Below are positions 1 to 10,713 of a stretch of DNA of 64,000 bases, piece after piece. Source of the stretch: Rhodospirillales bacterium (lineage in GTDB: Bacteria; Pseudomonadota; Alphaproteobacteria; Micavibrionales; Micavibrionaceae); the NCBI GenBank assembly GCA_023898765.1, contig CP060238.1:1178001-1242000 (forward strand), written 5' to 3'. A program made the position numbers and the translations under genes. Position 1 is the first letter of the stretch. Each line of letters begins with the position of its first letter. Under the pieces are notes generated by a model. The model did no database searches. It was given only the letters and a program-made list of their open reading frames with translations, and was not told the origin of the DNA.

Positions 1-1700
<1,700 letters not shown>

Positions 1701-1713
1701 ATTTTATATCCGT

Positions 1714-3912
1714 TTAATCGCGTTTCTCTTTTGCCGGGTTCAGGATTTTCAGGGTCGACAGCAGGTTGCTGTAATCGTCCGTCCAGGGGCGTGAATCCGT
1801 GTCCATGCCTTCCCATCCTCTTTGGTCGAGCCGGCGCACGATTTCCCTGTTTCTGGTCAGGACAACCCATGAGGAAGACAGGTCGTAAGGATTTTCCGTT
1901 TGTTTGTCGTATCTTTTGAAGCGGTAGAAATAGCCTTCCTTTTTCGCGGTGGCCGCCAGCGGAGTTCTCAGGTCGAGGTGGCGGTTTGTAATATGGATTG
2001 TGATAGCCCCGCCTTCCTTGAGCCGGGAGAAATAAAGATCCACGGCCTCTTTCGTTATTATATGTACGGGAATGGAATCGGAACTAAAGGTATCGACAAA
2101 AATCGCGTCATAGATTTTGTCTTGTTTCATAAGCTCAAGACGGGCGTCGCCTTCGATAATTTCCTTGTAGCCGCATTCTTCAAGGTGGGAGAAATAGGAG
2201 GTGGCTATTTCAATTACCTGCGGGTCGATGTCATAGAAGGTAAAGTCTCTTCCTTTTTTTCTCTGGCAGGCGAGTTGCCCGGTCCCAAGGCCCAGCACGG
2301 CGATGTCTTTGGGGTTTGTAATGGCAAGGACGTCCCCGACCGGCCCTTTTGTGCTGTAGTAGCCTGTCGGATTGTGGGCGACGGCTTTATCCTTCGCCTG
2401 AAAGCCGTGCAGGGTCGTGCCGTGCATAAATTTAAGCACCGGGGTTGTTTCGGCTTTATCAAGGTAGCCCTCATACACTTTGGTCACGCCGAAAAAGTTG
2501 CGGCCTATATGGAGATATTCGCTGTTATGAAGGGACAGCGATGTCAGCACCAGCGCGCAGACCAGAAAGAGCGTTCTGGCGTGAATCGTGGCGAAGAAAA
2601 TGAGTAAAACCAGTGCGATGTAGACGAAAACGGTCTGTGTCAAAAAGGTGAGCGCAACGCAAAGGAGCGCAAGCGCAACGATCACTTTTAACATCCTTGA
2701 AAGAGCCGGCGGAGTCTTCTCGTGAAAAGCGGGGTTTAAAATAAGAGACAGGAGCAGCACAGCCTGGAATTCATAAACATTGTTAAATATCACCGGGGCG
2801 ATGAACGCGTTGAACCCGCCGCCCATGGCGCCGCCCAGGGCAAGGATCAGGTAAAATTCGGTCAGCCTGTTCGTTTCGGGGCGGTCATTCGCCAGACGGC
2901 TGTGCAATATCAGGGCGGTCAAGGTAAAGACGCTCAGGTATAAAACGGTTACCAGCACAGACATCAGGAGCGAGTAGGAAAAGTCGAGCTTCATCGTGAT
3001 ATGAAACGTGATGAGCGCGATGCCCAGCATATGAAGCGCGGAAAGAAGTTTCAGATTAATCGTCCTGCGGCGTGAAAACGCGATAATGTTTGTCAGCAAA
3101 TACAGCCCCAGAGGAATCACCCATATCATGGGCACCGAGGCGATATCCGTTGTGATTTCCGTTGTAACGCCAAGCATCAGGCTGGAGGGAAGAGCCGCCA
3201 GGATAAGCCAGAAGAAACGGCGTTTCCATGTGAGGGGCTTGCTGTCCTGATGGGTTTCCAGATGAGTCTCCGTTTTGACGGCCCTGTCCCGGATTTTTAG
3301 GCTGATGAGATTTCTGGCCTTTTTGAAGACGGCCAGTCCGCACAGTCCTACGCTAAAGGCGAGAAGGGCATAAAGCAGCATCCAGATATGGCTTTGCATT
3401 TCCAGCCCGATCAGGGGTTCGAGCAGGGCAGGGTAGGCGAGAAGCCCCACGAAGCTTCCGAGATTGCTGGCGGCATAAAGATAATAAGGGTCGCCTGCCG
3501 TGGCATGCTTGCTGAAGGAGAACAGGCGCTGCAGACCCGGGGCGAGGGTTGACAAGGTCATGAACGGCACCGCCGCCGAAAAAGTTAGCTGGACAAAAAC
3601 AGAGGCGGGAGAAATGGAATCGGTTATGCCGCCATGATATGAAATGGGAAGGAAAAGCGCGCCCGGTATGAACAGGATTAAAACCGTCAGTATATTCAGA
3701 AAAGGCGGCAATTTTGAAAACAGGTAGGCCAGCCCGTATCCGGCAAGAAGGCAGGTCTGGAAAAAAAACATCGCCACAACCCACCCTGACGGGGCCCCTC
3801 CGACATGGGGCAGCATCATTTTCCCGAGCATGGGCTGGACGGAGAAAAGCAGGGCGGCAGATAAAAAAAGCGTAAAAGCAAAAAGATACGGCAGCGTTTT
3901 TTGCGTGGTCAT
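1714..3912 (-). CDS. Fused multi-pass membrane / spermidine-synthase-like protein
   Basis: 732 residues. The first ~450 are strongly hydrophobic with about a dozen predicted membrane segments (LFAFTLFLSAALLFSVQPML at the start, AYLF, LILALGGAMGGGF and others). The last ~250 form a Rossmann methyltransferase-type fold like spermidine synthase: IAVLGLGTGQLACQ nucleotide loop, YDIDPQVIEIA acidic strand, GDARLEL and YDAIFVDTFSSDSIP. This matches the family annotated 'fused MFS/spermidine synthase'. True polyamine synthesis is not established for such fusions, and the GGGDG-type loop of SpeE is replaced by GLGTG, so the substrate is unknown. Its ATG overlaps the carA stop (ATGA, 3909-3912), implying translational coupling, and carB follows after 13 nt. 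Its place between carA and carB is unusual. Confidence 0.85.
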   Translation of the reverse strand: MTTQKTLPYLFAFTLFLSAALLFSVQPMLGKMMLPHVGGAPSGWVVAMFFFQTCLLAGYGLAYLFSKLPPFLNILTVLILFIPGALFLPISYHGGITDSISPASVFVQLTFSAAVPFMTLSTLAPGLQRLFSFSKHATAGDPYYLYAASNLGSFVGLLAYPALLEPLIGLEMQSHIWMLLYALLAFSVGLCGLAVFKKARNLISLKIRDRAVKTETHLETHQDSKPLTWKRRFFWLILAALPSSLMLGVTTEITTDIASVPMIWVIPLGLYLLTNIIAFSRRRTINLKLLSALHMLGIALITFHITMKLDFSYSLLMSVLVTVLYLSVFTLTALILHSRLANDRPETNRLTEFYLILALGGAMGGGFNAFIAPVIFNNVYEFQAVLLLSLILNPAFHEKTPPALSRMLKVIVALALLCVALTFLTQTVFVYIALVLLIFFATIHARTLFLVCALVLTSLSLHNSEYLHIGRNFFGVTKVYEGYLDKAETTPVLKFMHGTTLHGFQAKDKAVAHNPTGYYSTKGPVGDVLAITNPKDIAVLGLGTGQLACQRKKGRDFTFYDIDPQVIEIATSYFSHLEECGYKEIIEGDARLELMKQDKIYDAIFVDTFSSDSIPVHIITKEAVDLYFSRLKEGGAITIHITNRHLDLRTPLAATAKKEGYFYRFKRYDKQTENPYDLSSSWVVLTRNREIVRRLDQRGWEGMDTDSRPWTDDYSNLLSTLKILNPAKEKRD

Positions 3913-5084
3913 CTCGAACGGGTTCCCTTTCTCATATTCTCTGCAAATCTTTCAAATAAGTAATGGCTGTCCTGCGGGCCGGGGGAGGCTTCGGGGTGGT
4001 ACTGGACGCTGAAGACGGGTTTGTTTTTTACCCGGAGCCCTTCATTGGAGCCGTCAAACAGGCTCACATGCGAGACTTCCACGTTTTCAGGCAGGGACTC
4101 GGGAATGACTTTGAACCCGTGATTCTGGCTGGTGATTTCCACTTTTCCGGTTTGCAAATCCTTGACCGGATGGTTGGCGCCGCGATGCCCTAGATGCATC
4201 TTTTCCGTTTGTCCCCCAAGGGCAAGGGCGAGCATCTGATGTCCCAGGCAAATGCCGAAGATGGGAAGGTTTTCTTCCATCAGTTTTTGAATGGTGGGCA
4301 CCGCGTATTTCCCGGTTGCGGCCGGATCGCCGGGGCCGTTCGAAAGAAACACGCCGTCCGGCTTCAGGGCGATAATGTCGGCTGCGTTCGTGTTTGCCGG
4401 AACGACCGTGACCTTGCAGCCTGTCGAGGCCAGACAGCGCAGGATGTTGCGTTTTATGCCAAAATCCATCGCTACGACATGGAAAGCCGGCGCGCGCTGG
4501 CGTCCATATCCTTCGCCGAGCGCCCACTGCGTTTCGTCCCATTCGTAGTTTTTAGAACACGTGACCTCTTTGGCCAGATCCATTCCTTCCAGTCCGGCAA
4601 AGTTTTTTGCCTGTTCGTGCAGGGCTTCGAGGTCGAAATTTCCGTCTGCGCTGTGGCAGACGACGCCGATGGGGGCTCCGCCGTCGCGAATCCGGCGGGT
4701 GAGGGCCCGCGTATCCACGCCGCAAATGCCCGGCAGGTGATGCGCGATCAGCCAGTCGTTGAAATGGGAGGCGGCGCGCCAGCATTCCTCATCTGTGATC
4801 GGCTGGCGCAAAATCGCGCCGCGCGCTGCGGGTTTAAGGCTTTCGATATCCTCTTCATTCGTGCCGACATTGCCGATATGCGGAAAAGTAAAGGTGATAA
4901 TCTGTCCGGCGTAAGACGGATCGGTCAGGATTTCCTGATAGCCTGTCATGGAGGTGTTGAAGCAAATCTCGCCCGCTGCGTCGGTTTGCGCCCCGATTCC
5001 CTGTCCCCAGAGGACGGTTCCATCGGCTAAAACAATGACAGCGCTTGCGTTTTTGGGGGGCTTGGAGGTAGAAATATCAGGCAT
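3909..5084 (-). CDS. carA: Carbamoyl-phosphate synthase small subunit (glutaminase)
   Basis: Hydrolyses glutamine and passes ammonia to CarB. 391 residues, normal length. The N-terminal CarA-specific domain is seen as VLADGTVLWGQGIG and FNTSMTGYQEILTDPSYAGQ. The class I amidotransferase domain has the nucleophile elbow GICLGHQMLALALGG (Cys) and the His/Glu pair in VQYHPEASPGP. ATG at 5082-5084 has the Shine-Dalgarno-like GGAAAG 7 nt upstream, placed in the 3' arm of an inverted repeat (see 5094-5118). First gene of a minus-strand operon with the membrane/spermidine-synthase-like gene and carB. Divergent from the yqeY-like gene, with a 98-nt intergenic region. Confidence 0.97.
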   Translation of the reverse strand: MPDISTSKPPKNASAVIVLADGTVLWGQGIGAQTDAAGEICFNTSMTGYQEILTDPSYAGQIITFTFPHIGNVGTNEEDIESLKPAARGAILRQPITDEECWRAASHFNDWLIAHHLPGICGVDTRALTRRIRDGGAPIGVVCHSADGNFDLEALHEQAKNFAGLEGMDLAKEVTCSKNYEWDETQWALGEGYGRQRAPAFHVVAMDFGIKRNILRCLASTGCKVTVVPANTNAADIIALKPDGVFLSNGPGDPAATGKYAVPTIQKLMEENLPIFGICLGHQMLALALGGQTEKMHLGHRGANHPVKDLQTGKVEITSQNHGFKVIPESLPENVEVSHVSLFDGSNEGLRVKNKPVFSVQYHPEASPGPQDSHYLFERFAENMRKGTRSR

Positions 5085-5093
5085 TCAAAATCT

Positions 5094-5118
5094 TTCCAGT
5101 GAGTCACATCCACTGGAA
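5094..5118 (-). promoter_or_regulatory. Inverted repeat in the carA leader that could hide the ribosome binding site
   Basis: A perfect 8-bp inverted repeat, TTCCAGTG and CACTGGAA, separated by 9 nt. On the carA transcript the 3' arm contains most of the only good Shine-Dalgarno-like sequence (GGAAAG), 7 nt before the ATG. When folded, the ribosome binding site would be paired. It may alternatively be a DNA operator for either divergent gene. The function is inference from position. Confidence 0.45.
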
Positions 5119-5182
5119 GATGATTTAATACAGATTTCCGCCATAAAACGGAAGAAAAAAAAGAAAAAGAGAGGGAAAAGAC

Positions 5183-5641
5183 GTGAGTAAAAGAGAAGAT
5201 TTTAATTCTGCGCTGAAGGAAGCGCTGAAAGCCAAGGATCAGGTTGCTTTATCGACCATCCGTTTGATTCTGGCGGCGCTCAAGGACCGGGATATTTCCG
5301 CGCGCGGACAGGGCAATGCCGAAGGCGTTTCCGATTCTGAAATTTTGTCCATGCTTCAATCCATGATCAAGCAGCGTCAGGAATCGTCTGAAACTTACGC
5401 CGGTGCCGGGCGCGAGGATCTGGCGCAGCGCGAAAGGGACGAAATCAGGGTTATTCAGACATTTTTGCCTGCGCAACTGAGCGATGAGGAAGTGGGTAAA
5501 GTGATTGAAGATCTGATTGCCGAAACAGGCGCCGGCGATATCAAGGATATGGGCAAGGTGATGGCGGAGCTGAAAAACCGCTATGCCGGACAGATCGACA
5601 TGGGCAAGGCCGGCGGCGCGGTGAAACAGAAACTGGCATAG
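5183..5641 (+). CDS. GatB/YqeY domain protein
   Basis: 152 residues, the usual size of stand-alone YqeY proteins, which resemble the C-terminal tRNA-binding tail of GatB of the amidotransferase. Recognised from SALKEALKAKDQVALSTIRL near the N-terminus, IKQRQESSETYAGAGREDLA in the middle and the glycine-rich end GKVMAELKNRYAGQIDMGKA. It has a GTG start at 5183 with AGAGGGA about 8 nt upstream. The exact role of stand-alone YqeY is not established; a part in tRNA-dependent amidation or translation is assumed from similarity. It sits just upstream of dnaG and rpoD, an order common in Alphaproteobacteria. An 8-bp inverted repeat (5649-5656 / 5680-5687) follows the stop but lacks a T-run. Confidence 0.93.
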   Translation: MSKREDFNSALKEALKAKDQVALSTIRLILAALKDRDISARGQGNAEGVSDSEILSMLQSMIKQRQESSETYAGAGREDLAQRERDEIRVIQTFLPAQLSDEEVGKVIEDLIAETGAGDIKDMGKVMAELKNRYAGQIDMGKAGGAVKQKLA

Positions 5642-5793
5642 GGCAGGTAAAGGACCCGTGATGATTCCTGCATTTACGAGGTCCTTTCAGTAAACGTATT
5701 CCCGCGAAAAAAGTTATGAAAAAACAAAATTCAGATCTTTGGACAGGTCAATTTTCTGGTCATTAATTCCCTAATCCTTTAGCATCCGGAGTT

Positions 5794-7635
5794 ATGACGA
5801 TTCCTCCGCGTTTTCTGGATGAGCTGCGCAGCCGGCTCACGCTGTCCGAGATTATCGGGCAGAAAGTCTCTTTGACCCGCGCCGGGCGGGAGTTCAAAGC
5901 CTGCTGCCCGTTCCATAACGAAAAAACGGCGTCTTTCACGGTGAATGACGATAAGCAGTTTTATCACTGCTTCGGGTGCGGGGCGCACGGCTCGGTCATT
6001 GATTTCGCCATGCAGATGGAGAATCTATCCTTTATTGAAGCGGTGGAAGCGCTGGCCGCGCAGGCGGGGATGCAGGTGCCGCAGGCTTCTCCGCAGGAGG
6101 TTGCCCGGGCCAAAAAGCAAAAGGACATTCATGCCTTGCTGGAGGAGGCGACAAGCTGGATGGAGGAGCAACTGCGTTCCCTCCCTTACCGCAGCGCCTA
6201 TGATTATATTATTCAGCGCGGGGTGTCGGAAGAAGCGTTGCGCGCTTTTCGGGTCGGGTTTGCGCCTTCCGATGGCCAGGCTTTGCGGCAGTATTTAACA
6301 GCTCAGGGCTATAGCGATGCGCAAATGATCGAGGCAGGTGTTTTACGTCCCGGAAAGGACGGGCGCGCGCCTTACGCCTTTTTCCGGGAGCGCATCATGT
6401 TTCCTGTCACGGACCGCCGGGGCCGCGTCGTGGCGTTTGGCGGGCGGATTTTGCCGGACCATCTGCGGGCGCCGGATCGGGGAGATTACGTCCCGGCCAA
6501 ATATATGAATTCCGGCGATACGCCTTTATTTGATAAGGGGCGGATGCTTTACGGGGCCTCGCAAGCCGCGCAGGCGGCGCAGGACGGCCAGCCCCTCTTG
6601 GTTGTGGAGGGGTATCTGGATGTGATGGCGTGTTGCCGCGCCGGGTTTCGGGGGGCGGTGGCGCCTTTGGGCACGGCATTGACGGAAGACCAGATTTTAC
6701 TCGCATGGCGGATGATCCCGGCGGAGGAAAAGGTGCCCGTTCTTTGTTTTGACGGGGATAAAGCGGGCCGTAGCGCGGCGGCCCGCGCGGCGGACCGGCT
6801 GCTCCCCCTTTTAAAGCCGAGCCATAGCGCCCGCATTGCCTTTCTCCCCGAAGGGGAAGATCCCGATACGCTGATTACGGGGCAGGGGGCAAGGGCTTTC
6901 CAGGCGGTTCTTGAGTCCGCGATGTCTCTGGCTGACTTTTTCTGGCTGCATCACACGCAGGGGCGGTCTTTCAACACGCCCGAATCGCGCGCGGGGCTGT
7001 CCAGAACGCTGGAAAACGAGGCCGGGCGCATTCAGGACCGTGATGTCCAGCACTACTACCGTCAGGCGTTTCGTGAAAAAATTCGGGAGGCTTTCGGGTA
7101 TAAGCCTGCGGCCGGCCATAAAAAGCCCTATACTGTCCGGCAGGGCGAAAAAAAGGGGGCGATGCCGGGGATGCGCCGTCCTGCCTATTCAAGGGAACGG
7201 CTGACGCCGGACGTCCTTTTGGCAGCCTGTATCAATCATCCTTATATTTTCGAAGAGATTGAAGAGCCGTTTTCAGCGCTTCGGATGGGAGATAAAGGGC
7301 TTGACCGCCTGCATCGCACTGTTCTATCAACACTGGCTCACGATCCAAAGCTGGATACGGAAGGGTTAAAGAAAGTCCTTTTGTCGGAAGGATGTGAAGG
7401 GGACTTAAAGCGCGTTTTGTCCGAGGCGATTTATACACATGCGGCCTTTGCGCGGCCTTCGACCGAAGAGGGGCGTGTTTTCGCCGATTTCAAGGAAGCG
7501 CTGGCCGAAATTGAGAAAGGCCGCGAGAGAGAAGAGTTTAAATCCGCCGGGACAAGGCTGGTTGAGGATTTAAGCCCTGAGAACGAGGACAGGATTATGG
7601 CCCTCCATCCTTTGCGCAAGGTTTCTGACGGGTAA
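5794..7635 (+). CDS. dnaG: DNA primase
   Basis: Synthesises RNA primers for replication. 613 residues, normal for alphaproteobacterial DnaG. The N-terminal zinc finger reads CCPFHNEKTASF ... FYHCFGCGAHG, giving a Cys-His-Cys-Cys ligand set at residues ~35-60. The TOPRIM core has PLLVVEGYLDVMA (catalytic Glu) and CFDGDKAGRSAA (DxD-type metal site) around residues 265-330. The C-terminal ~150 residues are the helicase-interaction region. The ATG at 5794 starts MTIPPRFLDELRSRLTLSEI, the typical start. It lies upstream of rpoD in the same direction (macromolecular-synthesis-operon-like order) with 85 nt between them. Confidence 0.97.
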   Translation: MTIPPRFLDELRSRLTLSEIIGQKVSLTRAGREFKACCPFHNEKTASFTVNDDKQFYHCFGCGAHGSVIDFAMQMENLSFIEAVEALAAQAGMQVPQASPQEVARAKKQKDIHALLEEATSWMEEQLRSLPYRSAYDYIIQRGVSEEALRAFRVGFAPSDGQALRQYLTAQGYSDAQMIEAGVLRPGKDGRAPYAFFRERIMFPVTDRRGRVVAFGGRILPDHLRAPDRGDYVPAKYMNSGDTPLFDKGRMLYGASQAAQAAQDGQPLLVVEGYLDVMACCRAGFRGAVAPLGTALTEDQILLAWRMIPAEEKVPVLCFDGDKAGRSAAARAADRLLPLLKPSHSARIAFLPEGEDPDTLITGQGARAFQAVLESAMSLADFFWLHHTQGRSFNTPESRAGLSRTLENEAGRIQDRDVQHYYRQAFREKIREAFGYKPAAGHKKPYTVRQGEKKGAMPGMRRPAYSRERLTPDVLLAACINHPYIFEEIEEPFSALRMGDKGLDRLHRTVLSTLAHDPKLDTEGLKKVLLSEGCEGDLKRVLSEAIYTHAAFARPSTEEGRVFADFKEALAEIEKGREREEFKSAGTRLVEDLSPENEDRIMALHPLRKVSDG

Positions 7636-7720
7636 AAACACATCAGACTCCTTTGATTTTTAAGGGAAATCCTGTTTAACTCATCAAATCCGGCGAATCG
7701 ATGTGGCAAGGTTGAAAAGA

Positions 7721-9877
7721 ATGGTAGCGAAGACAAAAAAAGTGGTTAAAAAGCCTGCTAAAGCGGTTAAAAAACCTGCAAAAAAAGAAACCAAAGCTAA
7801 GAAAGAAACCAAAAAGGTATCTAAAACAGTGAAAAAAGCGGCGACAAAATCTAAAAAAGAGTCGGGGCAAAAGGTTGAGCCAAAGAAAACGCCAAAGTCT
7901 TCTCCCAGATCTTCTTCCAAGGCCAAACCGTCGCCGGTAAAGGAAAAGGCGGAAGAACAGGACGATTCTTCTTCGGAGGAAGTCCAGAAAGAAACCCTGG
8001 CCCAAATCCTCAAAAAACTTGTCGCCAAAGGAAAGAAGAGCGGAAGCCTGACATATGACGAACTGAATAAAGCGCTTCCTGCCGAAGAATTTTCTTCGGA
8101 GCAGATCGAGGATGCCATGTCCATGCTGTCCGATGTGGGCGTTCAGATTTCGGAGAGTGACGAGGGAGATGACGAAGACGAGGATGAGGACGAGGATGAA
8201 ATCGGCGGCGATTACCAGGCCGGCGGAAACATTTCTGCGGATGATACGGGTCGTACCGACGACCCTGTGCGGATGTACTTGCGCGAAATGGGGACCGTGG
8301 AGCTTTTGTCCCGCGAAGGCGAAATCGCGATTGCCAAACGGATAGAGGCCGGAAAAGAATTGATGATCGGCGGGATTTGCGAAAGCCCCCTGGCGATTGA
8401 ATCCATTATCGCCTGGTACGAGGCGCTTCAAAAGGGAGATATTCTGCTGCGGGAGGTTATTGACCTTGATACGACCTACGGCAAGAAGGTTGTCACGGCT
8501 GATAGTTCGAATATGGGAGAAAGTTCGTCTTCATCCGGGTCGAATGACGATGATGACGAGTCCTCCGATGAAGAGGGGGGGGATCACGGCGACAGCGACG
8601 ACGAAGCCGAGAATATTTCCCTGGCTGCGATGGAAGAAGAAATCAAGCCAAAAGTTTTTAAGATGTTTGCGAAGATCAAGCGGATTTACAAAAAACTTCA
8701 GGCGGTCAGGGAAGAGCGTCTGGAAGCCATTGTAAAAGGGAAAGAGCCTTCCGACGCCGTTAACAAAAAATACACGAAGATCAAAGAGGAAATGGTTCAG
8801 GCGATGGATGAGGTTCACCTGAACAATGCCCGTAATGAACAGCTTGTGAGCGCTTTGTACAACATCAACCGGGAACTGGTCGGGCTGGAAGGAAAGCTCC
8901 TTCGCATGGCGGTGGATTGCAAGGTCAAGCGCGAGGATTTTCTGGAAGAATATTACGGCGCCGAGATGGATCCGCGCTGGCTGGTCCATGTTAGAAAGAA
9001 AAGCAAGGCGTGGGAAAAATTCGCGGATAAAAACAAGGAAAAAATTGAAGGCATTCGCGAGCAGATTTCGGCTGTCGCGGAGGAATCCGGTTTGCCGATC
9101 AAGGAATTCCGCCGGATTGTCTCGACCGTCCAGAAAGGCGAAAAGGAAGCGGCCCGCGCCAAAAAAGAAATGGTGGAGGCCAACCTCCGGCTTGTTATCT
9201 CGATTGCCAAAAAATATACCAATCGCGGCCTGCAATTTCTGGATCTTATTCAGGAAGGAAATATCGGCCTGATGAAGGCGGTGGACAAATTCGAATATCG
9301 CCGCGGTTATAAGTTTTCGACCTATGCCACCTGGTGGATTCGTCAGGCCATTACGCGCTCCATCGCCGATCAGGCCCGCACCATCCGGATTCCGGTGCAT
9401 ATGATTGAAACCATTAACAAGCTGGTGCGCACCTCCCGGCAGATGATGCATGAAATCGGCCGGGAACCCACACCGGAAGAGCTTTCTCTTCGGCTGCACA
9501 TGCCGCTGGACAAGGTTCGCAAGGTTTTAAAGATCGCCAAAGAACCGGTATCTCTAGAGACACCTATCGGGGATGAGGAGGATTCTTCCCTGGGGGACTT
9601 TATAGAAGACAAAAATGCGATTTTGCCTGTGGAAAGCGCGATCCATTCGAACCTGCGGGAGACGACGACCCGCGTCCTGGCGTCCCTTACGCCGCGGGAG
9701 GAGCGCGTTCTCCGGATGCGGTTCGGGATCGGGATGAATACGGACCACACGCTGGAGGAAGTCGGGCAGCAATTCAACGTCACGCGCGAGCGTATCCGTC
9801 AGATCGAGGCCAAGGCGCTGCGCAAACTCAAACACCCCAGCCGAAGCCGGAAGCTTCGCAGTTTTCTGGATACATGA
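7721..9877 (+). CDS. rpoD: RNA polymerase primary sigma factor (sigma-70)
   Basis: Directs RNA polymerase to housekeeping promoters. From the ATG at 7721 it has 718 residues; an in-frame GTG at 7703 is possible, but AAGG at 7707-7710 fits the ATG better. Residues ~1-85 are a Lys/Ala/Pro-rich, histone-H1-like tail ([13 protein letters not shown]), followed by region 1.1, an Asp/Glu run ([11 protein letters not shown]), region 1.2 ([17 protein letters not shown]), a non-conserved Ser/Asp-rich segment, and regions 2 to 4. Region 2 has [20 protein letters not shown] and [15 protein letters not shown]; region 4 ends with [20 protein letters not shown], the -35-binding helix. The very basic tail and acidic inserts are longer than in the enterobacterial protein. 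Confidence 0.97.
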   Translation: MVAKTKKVVKKPAKAVKKPAKKETKAKKETKKVSKTVKKAATKSKKESGQKVEPKKTPKSSPRSSSKAKPSPVKEKAEEQDDSSSEEVQKETLAQILKKLVAKGKKSGSLTYDELNKALPAEEFSSEQIEDAMSMLSDVGVQISESDEGDDEDEDEDEDEIGGDYQAGGNISADDTGRTDDPVRMYLREMGTVELLSREGEIAIAKRIEAGKELMIGGICESPLAIESIIAWYEALQKGDILLREVIDLDTTYGKKVVTADSSNMGESSSSSGSNDDDDESSDEEGGDHGDSDDEAENISLAAMEEEIKPKVFKMFAKIKRIYKKLQAVREERLEAIVKGKEPSDAVNKKYTKIKEEMVQAMDEVHLNNARNEQLVSALYNINRELVGLEGKLLRMAVDCKVKREDFLEEYYGAEMDPRWLVHVRKKSKAWEKFADKNKEKIEGIREQISAVAEESGLPIKEFRRIVSTVQKGEKEAARAKKEMVEANLRLVISIAKKYTNRGLQFLDLIQEGNIGLMKAVDKFEYRRGYKFSTYATWWIRQAITRSIADQARTIRIPVHMIETINKLVRTSRQMMHEIGREPTPEELSLRLHMPLDKVRKVLKIAKEPVSLETPIGDEEDSSLGDFIEDKNAILPVESAIHSNLRETTTRVLASLTPREERVLRMRFGIGMNTDHTLEEVGQQFNVTRERIRQIEAKALRKLKHPSRSRKLRSFLDT

Positions 9878-9931
9878 TCTTCCGTGCCGGCAGCGGCGCT
9901 ATCGGCACATCAGAGAGCTTATTGAGAGGCC

Positions 9932-10387
9932 TTATTGTGGAAAGTTGTACTGCCCCATGACGTTCTGATGGATAACATCGGCCGGCATGTTATAGGCGCT
10001 GAAATTCCCGTCCCTGTCGTTCACATCGGTATAATCATTGTCGCTCTGGTAGGGAACCGGGGATTCCGCTGCCGGATAAGCGCCGGGCTTGTAGGCGGGG
10101 ACTGCAGTGCAACGCCCGCCGAGACAGGCGGTTTCAAAATCTTCCGGGTTTTGGCATTGGGCGCTTTTTTCGCCGCAACGATTTGATTTTAAACGCTCCA
10201 GCAAGTCCATGTTGTTTTTATTGACCGGTGTCCGGGTGCAAGGATCGCCGCATGAGGCGGGAAAGAGGGTGCAATCCGCATCTGCGGTGCAGCGCTGCAT
10301 GGCGGCAGGGACAAGCAAATCCTGCGCCTGTGCGTTTTGAAAGGGTATCATGACGAGTATGAATAACATCAATCCGGTGAGTTTCAT
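9932..10387 (-). CDS. Small secreted cysteine-rich protein of unknown function
   Basis: 151 residues from the ATG at 10385-10387, which has GGAGAC just upstream; a longer frame beginning at 10435 lacks this support. The N-terminus MKLTGLMLFILVMIPFQNAQAQ is a good Sec signal peptide with AQA-type cleavage. The mature part holds eight cysteines, several close together (CTADADCTLFPASCGDPC and, later, NRCGEKSAQCQ, ETACLGGRC), suggesting disulfides in the periplasm or outside. The C-terminus is rich in Tyr, Asn and Asp. I do not recognise a family, though the spacing recalls secreted Cys-rich domains found scattered in Proteobacteria. It is convergent with rpoD and upstream of the tRNA. Confidence 0.7.
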   Translation of the reverse strand: MKLTGLMLFILVMIPFQNAQAQDLLVPAAMQRCTADADCTLFPASCGDPCTRTPVNKNNMDLLERLKSNRCGEKSAQCQNPEDFETACLGGRCTAVPAYKPGAYPAAESPVPYQSDNDYTDVNDRDGNFSAYNMPADVIHQNVMGQYNFPQ

Positions 10388-10503
10388 GGTTGTCTCCTTG
10401 CTTTTTGATCCTCCATAAATATCCCTTTTTTCCATGAAGCGCCAGTTTTTTGAATATCTGGACAGGGGCGCCGCGATGAGGCATATAAATGGTTCCTGAA
10501 TAA

Positions 10504-10580
10504 GGGCCTGTAGCTCAGTTGGTTAGAGCGCTCCGCTCATAACGGATCGGTCGCTGGTTCAAATCCAGCCGGGCCCACCA
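10504..10580 (+). tRNA. tRNA with CAU anticodon (Ile2 or elongator Met)
   Basis: 77 nt with encoded CCA. The acceptor arms GGGCCTG and CGGGCCC pair with one G-U; the D arm is GCTC/GAGC; the anticodon stem TCCG/CGGA (outermost pair mismatched) closes the loop CTCATAA; the T arm is GCTGG TTCAAAT CCAGC. Anticodon CAU serves initiator Met, elongator Met or, after lysidine modification, Ile2. The paired first acceptor base pair rules against initiator. The GGGCCTG acceptor resembles alphaproteobacterial tRNA-Ile, which favours Ile2, but this is not decisive. Confidence 0.93.
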
Positions 10581-10686
10581 TTTACCGCAATATGCTTATC
10601 TTTAGAAGCTTTGTCGCAGGTGCGATGAAGTGAACCAGCGCAATTTATAAGTGCCGCACGCACGCCTCTGGCGTGCTTCGCGGCGG

Positions 10687-10713
10687 GGTTCAAATCCAGC
10701 CGGGCCCACCATT
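10687..10713 (+). repeat. 27-bp direct repeat of the tRNA 3' end (attachment-site-like)
   Basis: GGTTCAAATCCAGCCGGGCC plus CCACCATT occurs at 10556-10582, covering the T arm to CCA of the tRNA, and identically at 10687-10713, 131 bp downstream. A duplicated tRNA 3' end is the typical product of tyrosine-recombinase integration. No integrase gene lies between the copies. The spacer carries only a 7-bp hairpin (GCACGCC/GGCGTGC, 10660-10676). The second copy falls inside the 3' end of the following minus-strand gene. Confidence 0.8.

Noticed and set aside
1714..3912. Calling this gene speE (spermidine synthase)
   Set aside because: The nucleotide-binding loop differs from SpeE and a dozen membrane segments are fused to it; the family is not shown to make spermidine.
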